Positions 36,473 through 45,474 of a DNA stretch of 64,000 nt are shown here, piece by piece (position 1 is the first letter of the stretch; the number at the start of each line of letters is the position of its first letter). The stretch is from SZUA-22 sp963751695. Lineage in GTDB: Bacteria > Bacteroidota > Ignavibacteria > Ignavibacteriales > Melioribacteraceae. The position numbers and the translations under genes were made by a program. The notes under the pieces were generated by a model. That model worked only from the letters and a program-made list of their open reading frames with translations. It was not told the DNA's origin and ran no database searches. The stretch spans positions 620,001-684,000 of the forward strand of contig CAVVVP010000003.1 in assembly GCA_963751695.1 (NCBI GenBank), given 5' to 3'.

Positions 36473-37915
36473 ATGTTTCGAACATTAAAAATAGTCATCT
36501 TTATTCTTTCAACGCAGTTCCTTTTTGCTCAAGTTACTGTTAAAGAAGCATTCCCAAATTTGGTATTTGCAGATATCGTAGATATACAATCAGCAAAAGA
36601 TGGTAGCAATAGATTATTTGTAGTTTCTCAACTTGGATATATTTACTCATTCGATAATAATATTTCTGTCAGTAGTTTCAATACATTCCTTGATATTTCT
36701 TCAGTAACATCCTACGGCGGGGAGAGAGGCTTGCTGGGATTGGCTTTTGACCCAAGCTTTAGTACAAATGGATATTTTTATGTTGATTATACACGCTCAA
36801 GTCCCTTGCGAACTGTAATTTCAAGGTTCGAAATAAATCCAGGGTCCTCTGGAGCCGTTGAACTTTCAACAGAAAAAGTACTAATTGAAATTGAGCAGCC
36901 ATACGGAAATCACAACGGTGGACAAATAGCATTTGGTCCAGACGGGTATCTTTACATTGCGCTAGGCGATGGCGGTTCTGCAAATGATCCTGATGGGAAT
37001 GGCCAAAACAGAGCAACCTTACTTGGAACCATACTAAGAATTGATGTTAATGAATATTCTGAAAGTCAACCTTACAAAATTCCAAATGATAATCCGTTTG
37101 TTGGAAACAGCAACGGTTATAGGGAAGAGATTTATGCTTATGGCTTAAGAAATCCTTGGCGGTTTTGTTTTGATCCCGTTACGAATGAACTTTGGGCTGC
37201 CGATGTTGGACAAGGAAAATGGGAGGAAATTGATATAATCCAAAATGGTGGAAACTATGGTTGGAATATCATGGAAGGGTTGGAGTGTTTTAATCCTTCT
37301 TCTGGGTGTGATCAGACTGGATTGGAATTGCCAATTTGGCAATATGGACATAACAGTGAAGGAGGTTATTCTATTACGGGAGGTTATGTCTATAGAGGAA
37401 ATAATGTTTCAGAACTTGTTGGAAAATATATTTACGGGGATTTTGTAACAGGAAATATTTGGTCTCTGTATAAAGAAGAGCAGATAATTGACAATGAACT
37501 TATCGATGCAACTAATTACGCTGTTTCAACATTTGGGGTTGACGAAAATAATGAACTCTATTTTGCAGATTACAATACTGGGAAAATTTATACTTTCGAA
37601 GGTACTATTGTTTCTATTTCTGCACCAGATCCTCTAATGAAATTTTCACTTGATCAAAATTATCCTAATCCTTTTAATCCAAGTACAACTATCACTTATG
37701 AAATTCCAAATCAAGTTGAGAATGACTTCAATTTTGTTCGGCTTAAGGTTTATGACGTTTTGGGTAGAATAGTCTCTCAATTAGTTAATCAAGAACAAAA
37801 GTCAGGAACCTATCAAGTCTTATTCAATGCTGAAAATCTACCAAGCGGAATTTATTTTGCTAGACTTACTGTGGGCACACTAAGCAAAACAATCAGTATG
37901 CAGCTATTAAAATAA
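36473..37915 (+). CDS. Secreted PQQ-dependent sugar dehydrogenase-like protein with T9SS sorting domain
   Basis: About 480 residues from the ATG at 36473, with a signal peptide ending LFAQ. The six-bladed soluble glucose/sorbosone-dehydrogenase propeller follows: GERGLLGLAFDPSF, GNHNGGQIAFGPDGYLYIALGDGG (PQQ and Ca site), IYAYGLRNPWRFCFD and NYGWNIMEG. The last 95 residues are a type A sorting domain with NYPNPFNPST and ending KTISMQLLK. It is expected to be a surface or released aldose dehydrogenase, needing PQQ from the host cell or its surroundings. PQQ synthesis genes are not in this window. Confidence 0.9.
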   Translation: MFRTLKIVIFILSTQFLFAQVTVKEAFPNLVFADIVDIQSAKDGSNRLFVVSQLGYIYSFDNNISVSSFNTFLDISSVTSYGGERGLLGLAFDPSFSTNGYFYVDYTRSSPLRTVISRFEINPGSSGAVELSTEKVLIEIEQPYGNHNGGQIAFGPDGYLYIALGDGGSANDPDGNGQNRATLLGTILRIDVNEYSESQPYKIPNDNPFVGNSNGYREEIYAYGLRNPWRFCFDPVTNELWAADVGQGKWEEIDIIQNGGNYGWNIMEGLECFNPSSGCDQTGLELPIWQYGHNSEGGYSITGGYVYRGNNVSELVGKYIYGDFVTGNIWSLYKEEQIIDNELIDATNYAVSTFGVDENNELYFADYNTGKIYTFEGTIVSISAPDPLMKFSLDQNYPNPFNPSTTITYEIPNQVENDFNFVRLKVYDVLGRIVSQLVNQEQKSGTYQVLFNAENLPSGIYFARLTVGTLSKTISMQLLK

Positions 37916-37999
37916 ACACCCCCAAAAGCATCTAAATTTTAATAAAATTTAAATTTATTTGTAACAAATCCTTATCCTTTTTCGTCTCTATAGCAGAAC

Positions 38000-38536
38000 A
38001 TGAGTTTGAAATCAACAAAATATAGCTTTCTAGAACAAAAGTATAAAAATGAAGTATATAGTTATTCCTATTACATGCTTAGAAACAAAATGGACGCTGA
38101 AGATACAACACAAGAAGTTATGATAAAAACTTGGGAGAATATTAAAAAATTCAATTTTTTAGCTGCCAGATCATGGATGATAAAAACAACACACAATTTA
38201 TGTATCGATAATTTGAGAAAAAGGAAAAGCAGATCATATAAAGAAGTTTCGATCGATGAGGATTTTACCGAAGCTACAGATAATTACCAAAGTCCAAATG
38301 ATCCCGCTACAGAAGCACACAACACAATAATGACAGAAAAAATTAAAAATAAAATTAAAGAACTTCCGGAAAATCTCAGAGCGGTTTTTGTGCTTTACGA
38401 AATACAGGGAATGAAATATAGGGAGATCAGTGCATCACTTGAAATTCCCATAAACAGTGTAAAAGTATATTTAATGAGAGCACGACGAAAACTGCAGGAG
38501 GAATTAAAGGAATATGAGTTACAAGAAGTCATATAA
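38000..38536 (+). CDS. ECF-type RNA polymerase sigma factor
   Basis: 178 residues. Region 2 contains MLRNKMDAEDTTQEVMIKTWENIKKF, and region 4 contains LPENLRAVFVLYEIQGMKYREISASLEIPINSVKVYLMRARRKLQ with the helix-turn-helix. These are standard ECF features. The anti-sigma-like gene overlaps its end by 23 bases, and two DUF4252 genes follow, a gene order seen repeatedly in Bacteroidota. Confidence 0.93.
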   Translation: MSLKSTKYSFLEQKYKNEVYSYSYYMLRNKMDAEDTTQEVMIKTWENIKKFNFLAARSWMIKTTHNLCIDNLRKRKSRSYKEVSIDEDFTEATDNYQSPNDPATEAHNTIMTEKIKNKIKELPENLRAVFVLYEIQGMKYREISASLEIPINSVKVYLMRARRKLQEELKEYELQEVI

Positions 38537-39059
38537 TATTAGTGACGAAATACTTGAAAAGATAATTTCGACTGCTTATGGTCGAGTATCATTTTTTGAA
38601 AGGTATAAGGTTAATAAATTATTAAAGCAAGATGAGCGCCTAAGAGAGCTTTATGAAGAATATAAGAATACGGCTAATTTAGTTCACTCTATTGAATTAG
38701 AGGAATTGAACAAAGAATTTAATATTTCGCAAAAAGATTCAAAAGAAAGAAAATCAATAATTGATGAGATTTACTCAATCTTTCTTGGAAAGCCACTAGT
38801 TTACAGTGCAGCCGTTTCAGTCCTAATAATCTCAATTATGTTCTCGATATTCAGTAATAGAGAATTATCTTTTAATGGATATTCAACTGCAGAAGTTGAG
38901 CGCGCAAATATACAGAGTAAGCAAGCATTAATGATCGTTTCAAATATTTTCAGCAAAACTGGAACGACACTTAAAACTGATATTCTCTATAAAGAGATCA
39001 GTAAACCAATAAATGAAGGAATAAAAACAGTAAATAATTTATTTAATAAGGAGAATTAA
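38514..39059 (+). CDS. Probable membrane anti-sigma factor
   Basis: 181 residues with one membrane segment (about 95-113). The cytoplasmic N-terminal half is helical and charged, with a pattern like short anti-sigma domains but no zinc motif; the periplasmic C-terminal part is about 68 residues. It overlaps the sigma gene by 23 bases, which implies tight coupling. It has no clear family signature, so the anti-sigma role is inferred from gene order and topology. Confidence 0.72.
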   Translation: MSYKKSYNISDEILEKIISTAYGRVSFFERYKVNKLLKQDERLRELYEEYKNTANLVHSIELEELNKEFNISQKDSKERKSIIDEIYSIFLGKPLVYSAAVSVLIISIMFSIFSNRELSFNGYSTAEVERANIQSKQALMIVSNIFSKTGTTLKTDILYKEISKPINEGIKTVNNLFNKEN

Positions 39060-39062
39060 AAA

Positions 39063-39638
39063 ATGAAAAAGCAATTAATAATGATTTCGGTTCTTATCAC
39101 AAGTCTGTTCATGACCGTATTAGCTCAAAAAAATGATTATTCAAGCTACAGCGGGTATATCGATTTCGGAGATCTTGCAAAATTTGAAACCGGTGAAGAA
39201 GTTACAGAAGTTTTGATCGAGGAACATCTAATACGGATGGTAGCGAAACTCGCAAAGAATGAAGAGCCAGAAGTTAGTTCGGTACTAGATGGAATTAAAT
39301 TAATCAAAGTTCATGCGTTTGAAGTTTCAGATGGAAATGCTGAAGAACTTTCGAATAAAGTTAAGAGCATTGATGCTGAACTAATGAACAGAGGATGGGA
39401 TAGAATCGTTAAAACAAAATCAAAAAATGAATCAACTAATGTTTACATTTTAACAAATAACGAAGAGAAAGTCGAGGGACTTGTTGTTGCAAGCGTAGAA
39501 AAAGGTGGGGAAGCAACTTTTGTAAACATTGTCGGTGATATTAACTTGGAAACGATTGGTGAACTTAGTGGTAAATTCGATATTCCTCATATCAATGAGG
39601 TTCACAAAGATAAAGATGATGAATCAGATAAAAACTAA
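39063..39638 (+). CDS. DUF4252 exported protein
   Basis: 191 residues with a signal peptide (ending VLAQ). The mature part matches the DUF4252 layout: YIDFGDLAKFE, EVLIEEHLIRMVAKLAK, LDGIKLIKVHAFEV, GWDRIVKTKSKNESTNVYIL, and the closing GDINLETIGELSGKFDIP. AAGGAG precedes its start. It is the first of two DUF4252 genes after the anti-sigma gene; their sensing or structural role is unknown. The tail is rich in Asp and Lys. Confidence 0.85.
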   Translation: MKKQLIMISVLITSLFMTVLAQKNDYSSYSGYIDFGDLAKFETGEEVTEVLIEEHLIRMVAKLAKNEEPEVSSVLDGIKLIKVHAFEVSDGNAEELSNKVKSIDAELMNRGWDRIVKTKSKNESTNVYILTNNEEKVEGLVVASVEKGGEATFVNIVGDINLETIGELSGKFDIPHINEVHKDKDDESDKN

Positions 39639-39641
39639 AAA

Positions 39642-40199
39642 ATGGACGGTAAAATGAGCACTAAGAAACTAAAAATTTTATTGTCTTTTTTTCTAATGAT
39701 CTTTCTAATAAATGGATGCTTCGGGGTTGACAGAAGTTTTAAGAATATCAGAAACTACGTTCTAGAGAATACCAATTCAGAATACAATACTGAATATGAA
39801 TTTGCTATTGGTTCTGCGGGGATATCATTAGCTTCACTGGTTGTTAGCTTTGCAGATGCCGAAGAGCCAGTTGATGAAATTTTAAGCGAAATATCAAATG
39901 TTCAGGTTGGTATTTATAATAATCAAGATTCATCAACAATTACTACAAATTACGAAGGACTAAGGAAAATAACAGATCTTATGGAACATGCCGGATGGGA
40001 ATTTATTGTGAGATCAGTAGATCGAGATGAATTGACGGCTGTATTTGTAAGGGTTTATCAAGGTCAATTTAACAGAGTTTTTGTAATCTCGGTAAATGAA
40101 GAGCAGATGGTACTTGTTGAAATGTACGGTAATATTGATAAAGTTATTGAGATCGCTATTCGAGAGGGTGATCTAGATGTTGAAGTAGCATCGAACTAG
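39642..40199 (+). CDS. DUF4252 lipoprotein
   Basis: 185 residues; the start is at 39642 or the ATG at 39654. The lipobox is LINGC. The mature part repeats the DUF4252 pattern of the neighbour (SNVQVGIYNN, LMEHAGWEFIVRSVDRDELTAVFVRVY, EMYGNIDKVIEIA). It is a diverged duplicate placed in a membrane, while the neighbouring copy is soluble. It begins three bases after the neighbour's stop. Confidence 0.82.
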   Translation: MDGKMSTKKLKILLSFFLMIFLINGCFGVDRSFKNIRNYVLENTNSEYNTEYEFAIGSAGISLASLVVSFADAEEPVDEILSEISNVQVGIYNNQDSSTITTNYEGLRKITDLMEHAGWEFIVRSVDRDELTAVFVRVYQGQFNRVFVISVNEEQMVLVEMYGNIDKVIEIAIREGDLDVEVASN

Positions 40200-40298
40200 T
40201 TAACTGATTTCTCTTAAAATTTACTTTTCTGTATACTCCTGGCTAAGTCGCTGGAATTTATAGATTATTTTTGAAGAAGTTTCCAATAATTGTTTATT

Positions 40299-41771
40299 CT
40301 ATTTTAAAAGTACAAGTTTTTTAGTCTTTATAAAATCACCAGCTTTCAGTTGATAAAAATAAGTTCCACTCGATAGTATATTACCTGAATCATCTGTACC
40401 ATCCCATTTAAAACTAAATGATCCAGATTGCAGAATATTGTTTTTAATAATTCTTTTTACAATTTCACCTTTAATGTTGTATATAAACAAAGATACTTCA
40501 TCAACTGCTGGTATTGAAAAAGTTATTGTTGTTGAAGAGTTAAACGGGTTTGGATAATTCTGAAAAAGTTTATAATCTAGTGGAAGTTCATCATCTTTGC
40601 GAAGAACTATATCTGTCGTCGGACTAGTGGTACTGTAAACAACTTTATGCTCTCCATCAAGTTTTACATCATATGTAATATGTAAAAAATTCTCACTATC
40701 AATAGCAATATTAGGCCAACTATTTACGGGTGACAATATTTCTTTTGGTTCACTCCACGTTTCTCCATCAAATTTAACATAACCTATATACGCGGTTACC
40801 AAACTTGATGTATAGAGGCTCTGAGCCCATACAATATGGATTTGATCTTTGCTATCTATTACCACACCAGGATAGTGGGAGGTTCCCCCGTTATGGGTAA
40901 TATCAACAGCATCGCTCCAACTTAATCCATCATCATCTGAGTAGCAATGATATATCTCATTAGCCCATGCATCTGGGTCTGTTCCTTCAATCCATATTAA
41001 GTGTACCCTGCTTTTCGAATCAATAAATATTTGTGGATCACGAACCGGATGCTCAGGAACATAGCGAACTACATTAGTATCTGGGTGATAGGAAGAATCT
41101 ATGACAACACTATCAATATCAAATGATTTATAATGTAAAGCTTCACCACCATTTAAAGCCCCCCTCTTATATGTTAGGTGAATTCGATCATTATATATTC
41201 TAAAATCATGCGTCAAACCACCCCATTTAATAGCTTTTATATCTGACAAATCGTTATTCTTTATATATCTGTATTTCAAAAATGGCATATGAAACCAGAT
41301 TAGGTGCATTTTGTTCTGAGTATCAAAATCATACCTAATCTTTGAGATTTTAAATGTATCGCTCTGTGCATGAAAAAGGCTATTTGGTTTTGCCCATTCT
41401 TCATTTTTTTTAGTTGTATGCCAAATATCTTTAAAATGAAAATATTTTGGATCGCCCCATATTATGTGAATTGAATTATCTTTATCAACCTTAATATCTG
41501 GAAATTGTGAAGTAGTATCGGTATTTGAAATATTTATTTGTGACACCCATTCTTGCCCGTTATAGAATGTATAATATATATTATCTGGGTAATGGTCACC
41601 TCTTTCATTTACTTCAAAGACCACATGAACTAGATTATTACTATCTATAACTATATCAGCTCTTGTAGAATAATTTGAATTACCTATAACTATTGGAGTT
41701 GACCAATTTTGCGAAAAGTTATTGTTATTTAGAAACAGAATTATTGCAAATATGATATAAATAAATTTCAT
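40299..41771 (-). CDS. Secreted BNR-like propeller protein with T9SS sorting domain
   Basis: 490 residues with a signal peptide (ending NNFSQ). Repeats such as DSNNLVHVVFEV, DSKSRVHLIWIEG, DSKDQIHIVWAQS and DSENFLHITYDV form sialidase/BNR-like propeller blades; each carries a D-S-x-(x)-HxxW-type strand. No sialidase catalytic set is evident. The C-terminus is a FlgD-like/type A sorting domain with NYPNPFNSSTTI and the final TKKLVLLK. It is a probable surface or released binding protein of unknown ligand. Confidence 0.82.
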   Translation of the reverse strand: MKFIYIIFAIILFLNNNNFSQNWSTPIVIGNSNYSTRADIVIDSNNLVHVVFEVNERGDHYPDNIYYTFYNGQEWVSQINISNTDTTSQFPDIKVDKDNSIHIIWGDPKYFHFKDIWHTTKKNEEWAKPNSLFHAQSDTFKISKIRYDFDTQNKMHLIWFHMPFLKYRYIKNNDLSDIKAIKWGGLTHDFRIYNDRIHLTYKRGALNGGEALHYKSFDIDSVVIDSSYHPDTNVVRYVPEHPVRDPQIFIDSKSRVHLIWIEGTDPDAWANEIYHCYSDDDGLSWSDAVDITHNGGTSHYPGVVIDSKDQIHIVWAQSLYTSSLVTAYIGYVKFDGETWSEPKEILSPVNSWPNIAIDSENFLHITYDVKLDGEHKVVYSTTSPTTDIVLRKDDELPLDYKLFQNYPNPFNSSTTITFSIPAVDEVSLFIYNIKGEIVKRIIKNNILQSGSFSFKWDGTDDSGNILSSGTYFYQLKAGDFIKTKKLVLLK

Positions 41772-41862
41772 TTATTTTCCTTTTTAAAGTCAGTTATTAT
41801 TCTGTTAACTAGAAATAAGTAAGTGGTTGTCGTCTGTCCAATTAGTTAATTAAAAGAATAAA

Positions 41863-42627
41863 TTAGTACCAACCGTGGTCTTCCGACTCAGGATAAAAAT
41901 TGTCAAAATCAATATCTTCAAAATCATGATCAGCAATAATTTGCCAATGTAGAGTCAAATAGTAATAATAAGTAAAAACACCATATACTCCAGCAGTAAA
42001 TGCATCATATTGATAACTATAACCATGTCCAATAAAATTTCCATTTTGGTAAACAAATTGATCTACAGCAATTCTATCAATACAAAATGTTTCTGAAAGT
42101 GAAACAGATTCACCCTCGACTATTTTATAGTTACCTTGAATTTTTCCACTAAGTTCTGACCAGTAGTACCAATCAGCAGGTTGTCCACCACCTTCATGAC
42201 AATCACTGCAATCACCACATGGTTGTTGAGTTTTACTGGTTGGTATTGCTTCTGCATGTTGAGCAGTTTTCATGCCTCTTTTTATTATATCAAGATCTGA
42301 AGGATAAGTTAAATTATATTCTGGAAATTCCTCTGGTTTTAATAATTTAATAGCACTTGTGCTAGTTTTTTCATCAGGTTCCATCCCTAACTCTTCTTGT
42401 TTTTCTAGAAGTATCTTTATTTCTTCAGAACTTAATTCCGCTTTCCCAGTGAGATACTCGAAAGTATTATAAGCATGGGGTCCAAGCTCCTGAGTGGACT
42501 TTTTTAATGAAAATGGTTCGGTTTGGGAATTATTTTGTTTGGGTTCAGTAGGTTTGCTATCGCAATTAATCAAAAAAAGGCTAATTGTGCCAACAAATAC
42601 TAATGTAAAAATTGATGCTCTCTTCAT
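41863..42627 (-). CDS. Lipoprotein with CxxCxxCH motif
   Basis: 254 residues from the ATG at 42627, which has GGAGGG seven bases upstream. The lipobox is LINCD, so Cys22 is acylated. Near residue 137 lies CGDCSDCHEGGG, a CxxCxxCH arrangement that could attach a haem c or bind a metal. The preceding part is helical and the C-terminal part is a beta-rich domain with aromatic strands (YYYLTLHWQI). No family is recognised. It lies 91 bases upstream of the secreted BNR protein on the same strand; a link is possible. Confidence 0.6.
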   Translation of the reverse strand: MKRASIFTLVFVGTISLFLINCDSKPTEPKQNNSQTEPFSLKKSTQELGPHAYNTFEYLTGKAELSSEEIKILLEKQEELGMEPDEKTSTSAIKLLKPEEFPEYNLTYPSDLDIIKRGMKTAQHAEAIPTSKTQQPCGDCSDCHEGGGQPADWYYWSELSGKIQGNYKIVEGESVSLSETFCIDRIAVDQFVYQNGNFIGHGYSYQYDAFTAGVYGVFTYYYYLTLHWQIIADHDFEDIDFDNFYPESEDHGWY

Positions 42628-42852
42628 ACAACCCTCCATTATTTAAAATGTAAGAACAGACGCCAACTTTTAAAACAATAATAAGAACACAATACAAATT
42701 ATTTATACAAAATTTAAAGCAATTAATCAAGCTAGTTTCTTCCTAATATTTTAGTGTCAGACAATAAAAAATACTCTCATTTTAACATATTGTAATTCAT
42801 TTTTATCTTTTCGTTATATTTGCAAATTATTATTTGAAGAAATGAGACTGAA

Positions 42853-45474
42853 ATGAAGGTAAAGGATCTTACAGATATTCCAAAGGCATATAATCCAAAA
42901 GAAGTGGAGGATAAGTGGTATAAGTATTGGGAAGAAAATAAATTATTCCACTCAGAGATTGACGATTCAAAAGAATCTTACACTATTGTTATCCCACCGC
43001 CAAACGTAACCGGTATGCTTCATCTTGGCCACATTCTTAATAATACATTACAGGACATTTTTATTCGATATAAAAGAATGAAAGGCTTCAATGCTCTATG
43101 GATTCCTGGAACTGATCATGCCTCCATTGCTACAGAATCGAAAGTTATTGCTATGCTTAAAGAACAGGGAATAAACAAATATGATATTGGTCGTGAGGAA
43201 TTTCTCAAGCATTGCTGGGATTGGACTGAAAAATATGGTGGTATTATTATTCAGCAGTTGAGAAAACTTGGAATAAGCTGTGACTGGGATAGGTTAAGTT
43301 TTACAATGGATGACCACTACTACACAAAAGTGATAGAAGCTTTTGTAAAACTCTACAAGGAAGGTCTCATATATCGTGGTTATAGAATGGTTAATTGGGA
43401 CCCTGCCTCAAAGTCAGCAATTTCAGATGAGGAAGTTATTTTCAAAGAAGTTAAGGGAAGCTTGTGGTATCTCAAGTATCCAATAAAAGAGTCTAAGGAT
43501 TATCTGGTGGTGGCTACTACACGTCCTGAGACAATGCTTGGCGATACAGGAGTAGCAGTTAATCCTAATGATGAGCGATATAAACATCTAATAGGAAAAA
43601 CGGTTGTTCTTCCTATCATTGATAGAGAAATTCCAATTTTTGCAGATGAGTACGTTGATTTAGAATTTGGAACCGGTGCCGTTAAGATCACACCTGCTCA
43701 TGATGTCAATGACTACGAAATGGGCCAACGGCATAATCTTGAGATGATAAATATATTTAATGATGATGCAACAACAAATTCGAATGTACCAGAAGATTTA
43801 CAAAATCTTGATAGATATATGGTTAGGAAGAAAGTAGTCCTAAAACTTGAGGAGTTGGGAGTACTAGAAAAAACAGAAGATTATACAAACAATGTTGGAT
43901 ATTCAGATAGAGGAGGTGTACCAATAGAACCCTATCTTTCTGAACAATGGTTTATGAAGATGGACGATCTTTCGAAGCCGGCACTTGAAGTTGTTAGGGA
44001 AGGTAGAGTAAAATTTCACCCTCACCATTGGATAAAGACATATGAGCATTGGATGAATGGAATAAGAGACTGGTGTATTTCGCGTCAGCTTTGGTGGGGA
44101 CACCAAATACCAGTTTGGTATCATAAGGAAACCAACGAAATTTATTGCGATGTTAAACCCCCAAATGATATAGAAAATTGGAACCAAGAAGAAGATGTGC
44201 TCGATACATGGACATCAAGCTGGCTCTGGGCTCAGGATGTTTTTATTTCAGAAGAAGAACAAAAATATTATTATCCAACCGATCTACTGGTTACTGCGCC
44301 TGACATCATTTTCTTCTGGGTTGCAAGAATGATTATTGCCGGAATGAAATTCATGAATGACATTCCATTTAAAGACGTTTACTTTACCTCCATTATTCGT
44401 GACGAAAAGGGAAGAAAGATGAGTAAATCTCTTGGTAATTCTCCCGACCCAATTGACGTAATGAATGATTACGGTGCTGATGCGCTAAGATTCACGGTAA
44501 ACTATATCGCTCCTCTTGGACAAGACGTTCTTTTTGGAACTGAAAAAACTGAACTTGGAAGAAATTTTGCTAACAAGATTTGGAATGCAGCAAGATTTCT
44601 ATTGATGAATGCACAAGATGCTGAGCTAGGTGATGGCTTGATTAATCAACATGTTGACTTTACAGACAAATGGATAATGTCAAGGTTTCAGAATACGTTA
44701 AGAAAATTTGAAAAAGCCCTTGATAATTTTGATGTTAATGGTGCCACAAAAATTATCTATAGTTTTATCTGGAACGATTTCTGCGACTGGTACATTGAGT
44801 TAAGTAAAAACAGAATGTATTCTGATAATGTTGAAGTAAAATCAGCTGTTTTGACAAGATCACTAAACTTGTTCGGCGAAACGATGAAACTTCTTCATCC
44901 ATTTATGCCATTTATTTCTGAAGAGATCTGGCAAATGCTTGATGAAAGAAAACTAGGCGAGTCGATATCAACTTCGGATTTTCCAATACAAAATGCAGAA
45001 TTAATAAATGAAGAAGCAGAGAAAGAAATGTCATTTATTCAGGATGTCATCACCGCATTGAGAAATATTAGAGGTGAGATGAATATTCCACCTTCAAAAT
45101 CAATTTCTGCTTCTCTAAAAACCGAGTCGATTTCACAAGTTCAACAAGAGTATATTCAATCAATTGCAAAGGTAGACCAACTCATCGTTGATAACAATTT
45201 AACAAAACCAAAAGCAAGTGCATCTTCTGTTGTGAGAGGTTGTGATATTTATGTTCCCTTAGAAGGATTGATCGATCTTGATGTGGAACGGAACAGAATT
45301 ACAAAAGAAATAAACAGGCTTGAAGGTATGATGATAGGAGTGAACGAGAAACTTTCGAATGAAAAGTTTGTTAAGAATGCCCCGGTGGATGTTGTAGAAA
45401 AAGAAAAAGCAAAGCAATTAGATTGGCAAGGTTCTATTGAGAAATTAAAAATTATCTTAAATGATCTACATTAA
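42853..45474 (+). CDS. valS: Valyl-tRNA synthetase
   Basis: 873 residues, full length for the family. Class I signatures are PPPNVTGMLHLGHILN (HLGH at about 57-60) and RKMSKSLGNSPDP (about 519-531). The editing domain (VVATTRPETMLGDTGVAVNP), the zinc-free anticodon-binding region (FIWNDFCDWYIE) and the C-terminal coiled-coil arm (LDVERNRITKEINRLEGM) are all present. It charges tRNA-Val and hydrolyses mischarged Thr. Its stop shares TTAA with the CLC gene stop on the other strand. Confidence 0.97.
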   Translation: MKVKDLTDIPKAYNPKEVEDKWYKYWEENKLFHSEIDDSKESYTIVIPPPNVTGMLHLGHILNNTLQDIFIRYKRMKGFNALWIPGTDHASIATESKVIAMLKEQGINKYDIGREEFLKHCWDWTEKYGGIIIQQLRKLGISCDWDRLSFTMDDHYYTKVIEAFVKLYKEGLIYRGYRMVNWDPASKSAISDEEVIFKEVKGSLWYLKYPIKESKDYLVVATTRPETMLGDTGVAVNPNDERYKHLIGKTVVLPIIDREIPIFADEYVDLEFGTGAVKITPAHDVNDYEMGQRHNLEMINIFNDDATTNSNVPEDLQNLDRYMVRKKVVLKLEELGVLEKTEDYTNNVGYSDRGGVPIEPYLSEQWFMKMDDLSKPALEVVREGRVKFHPHHWIKTYEHWMNGIRDWCISRQLWWGHQIPVWYHKETNEIYCDVKPPNDIENWNQEEDVLDTWTSSWLWAQDVFISEEEQKYYYPTDLLVTAPDIIFFWVARMIIAGMKFMNDIPFKDVYFTSIIRDEKGRKMSKSLGNSPDPIDVMNDYGADALRFTVNYIAPLGQDVLFGTEKTELGRNFANKIWNAARFLLMNAQDAELGDGLINQHVDFTDKWIMSRFQNTLRKFEKALDNFDVNGATKIIYSFIWNDFCDWYIELSKNRMYSDNVEVKSAVLTRSLNLFGETMKLLHPFMPFISEEIWQMLDERKLGESISTSDFPIQNAELINEEAEKEMSFIQDVITALRNIRGEMNIPPSKSISASLKTESISQVQQEYIQSIAKVDQLIVDNNLTKPKASASSVVRGCDIYVPLEGLIDLDVERNRITKEINRLEGMMIGVNEKLSNEKFVKNAPVDVVEKEKAKQLDWQGSIEKLKIILNDLH

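Noticed and set aside
42640..42852. T-box or other leader before valS
   Set aside because: No T-box bulge sequence, specifier loop or terminator hairpin is visible in these 213 bases.
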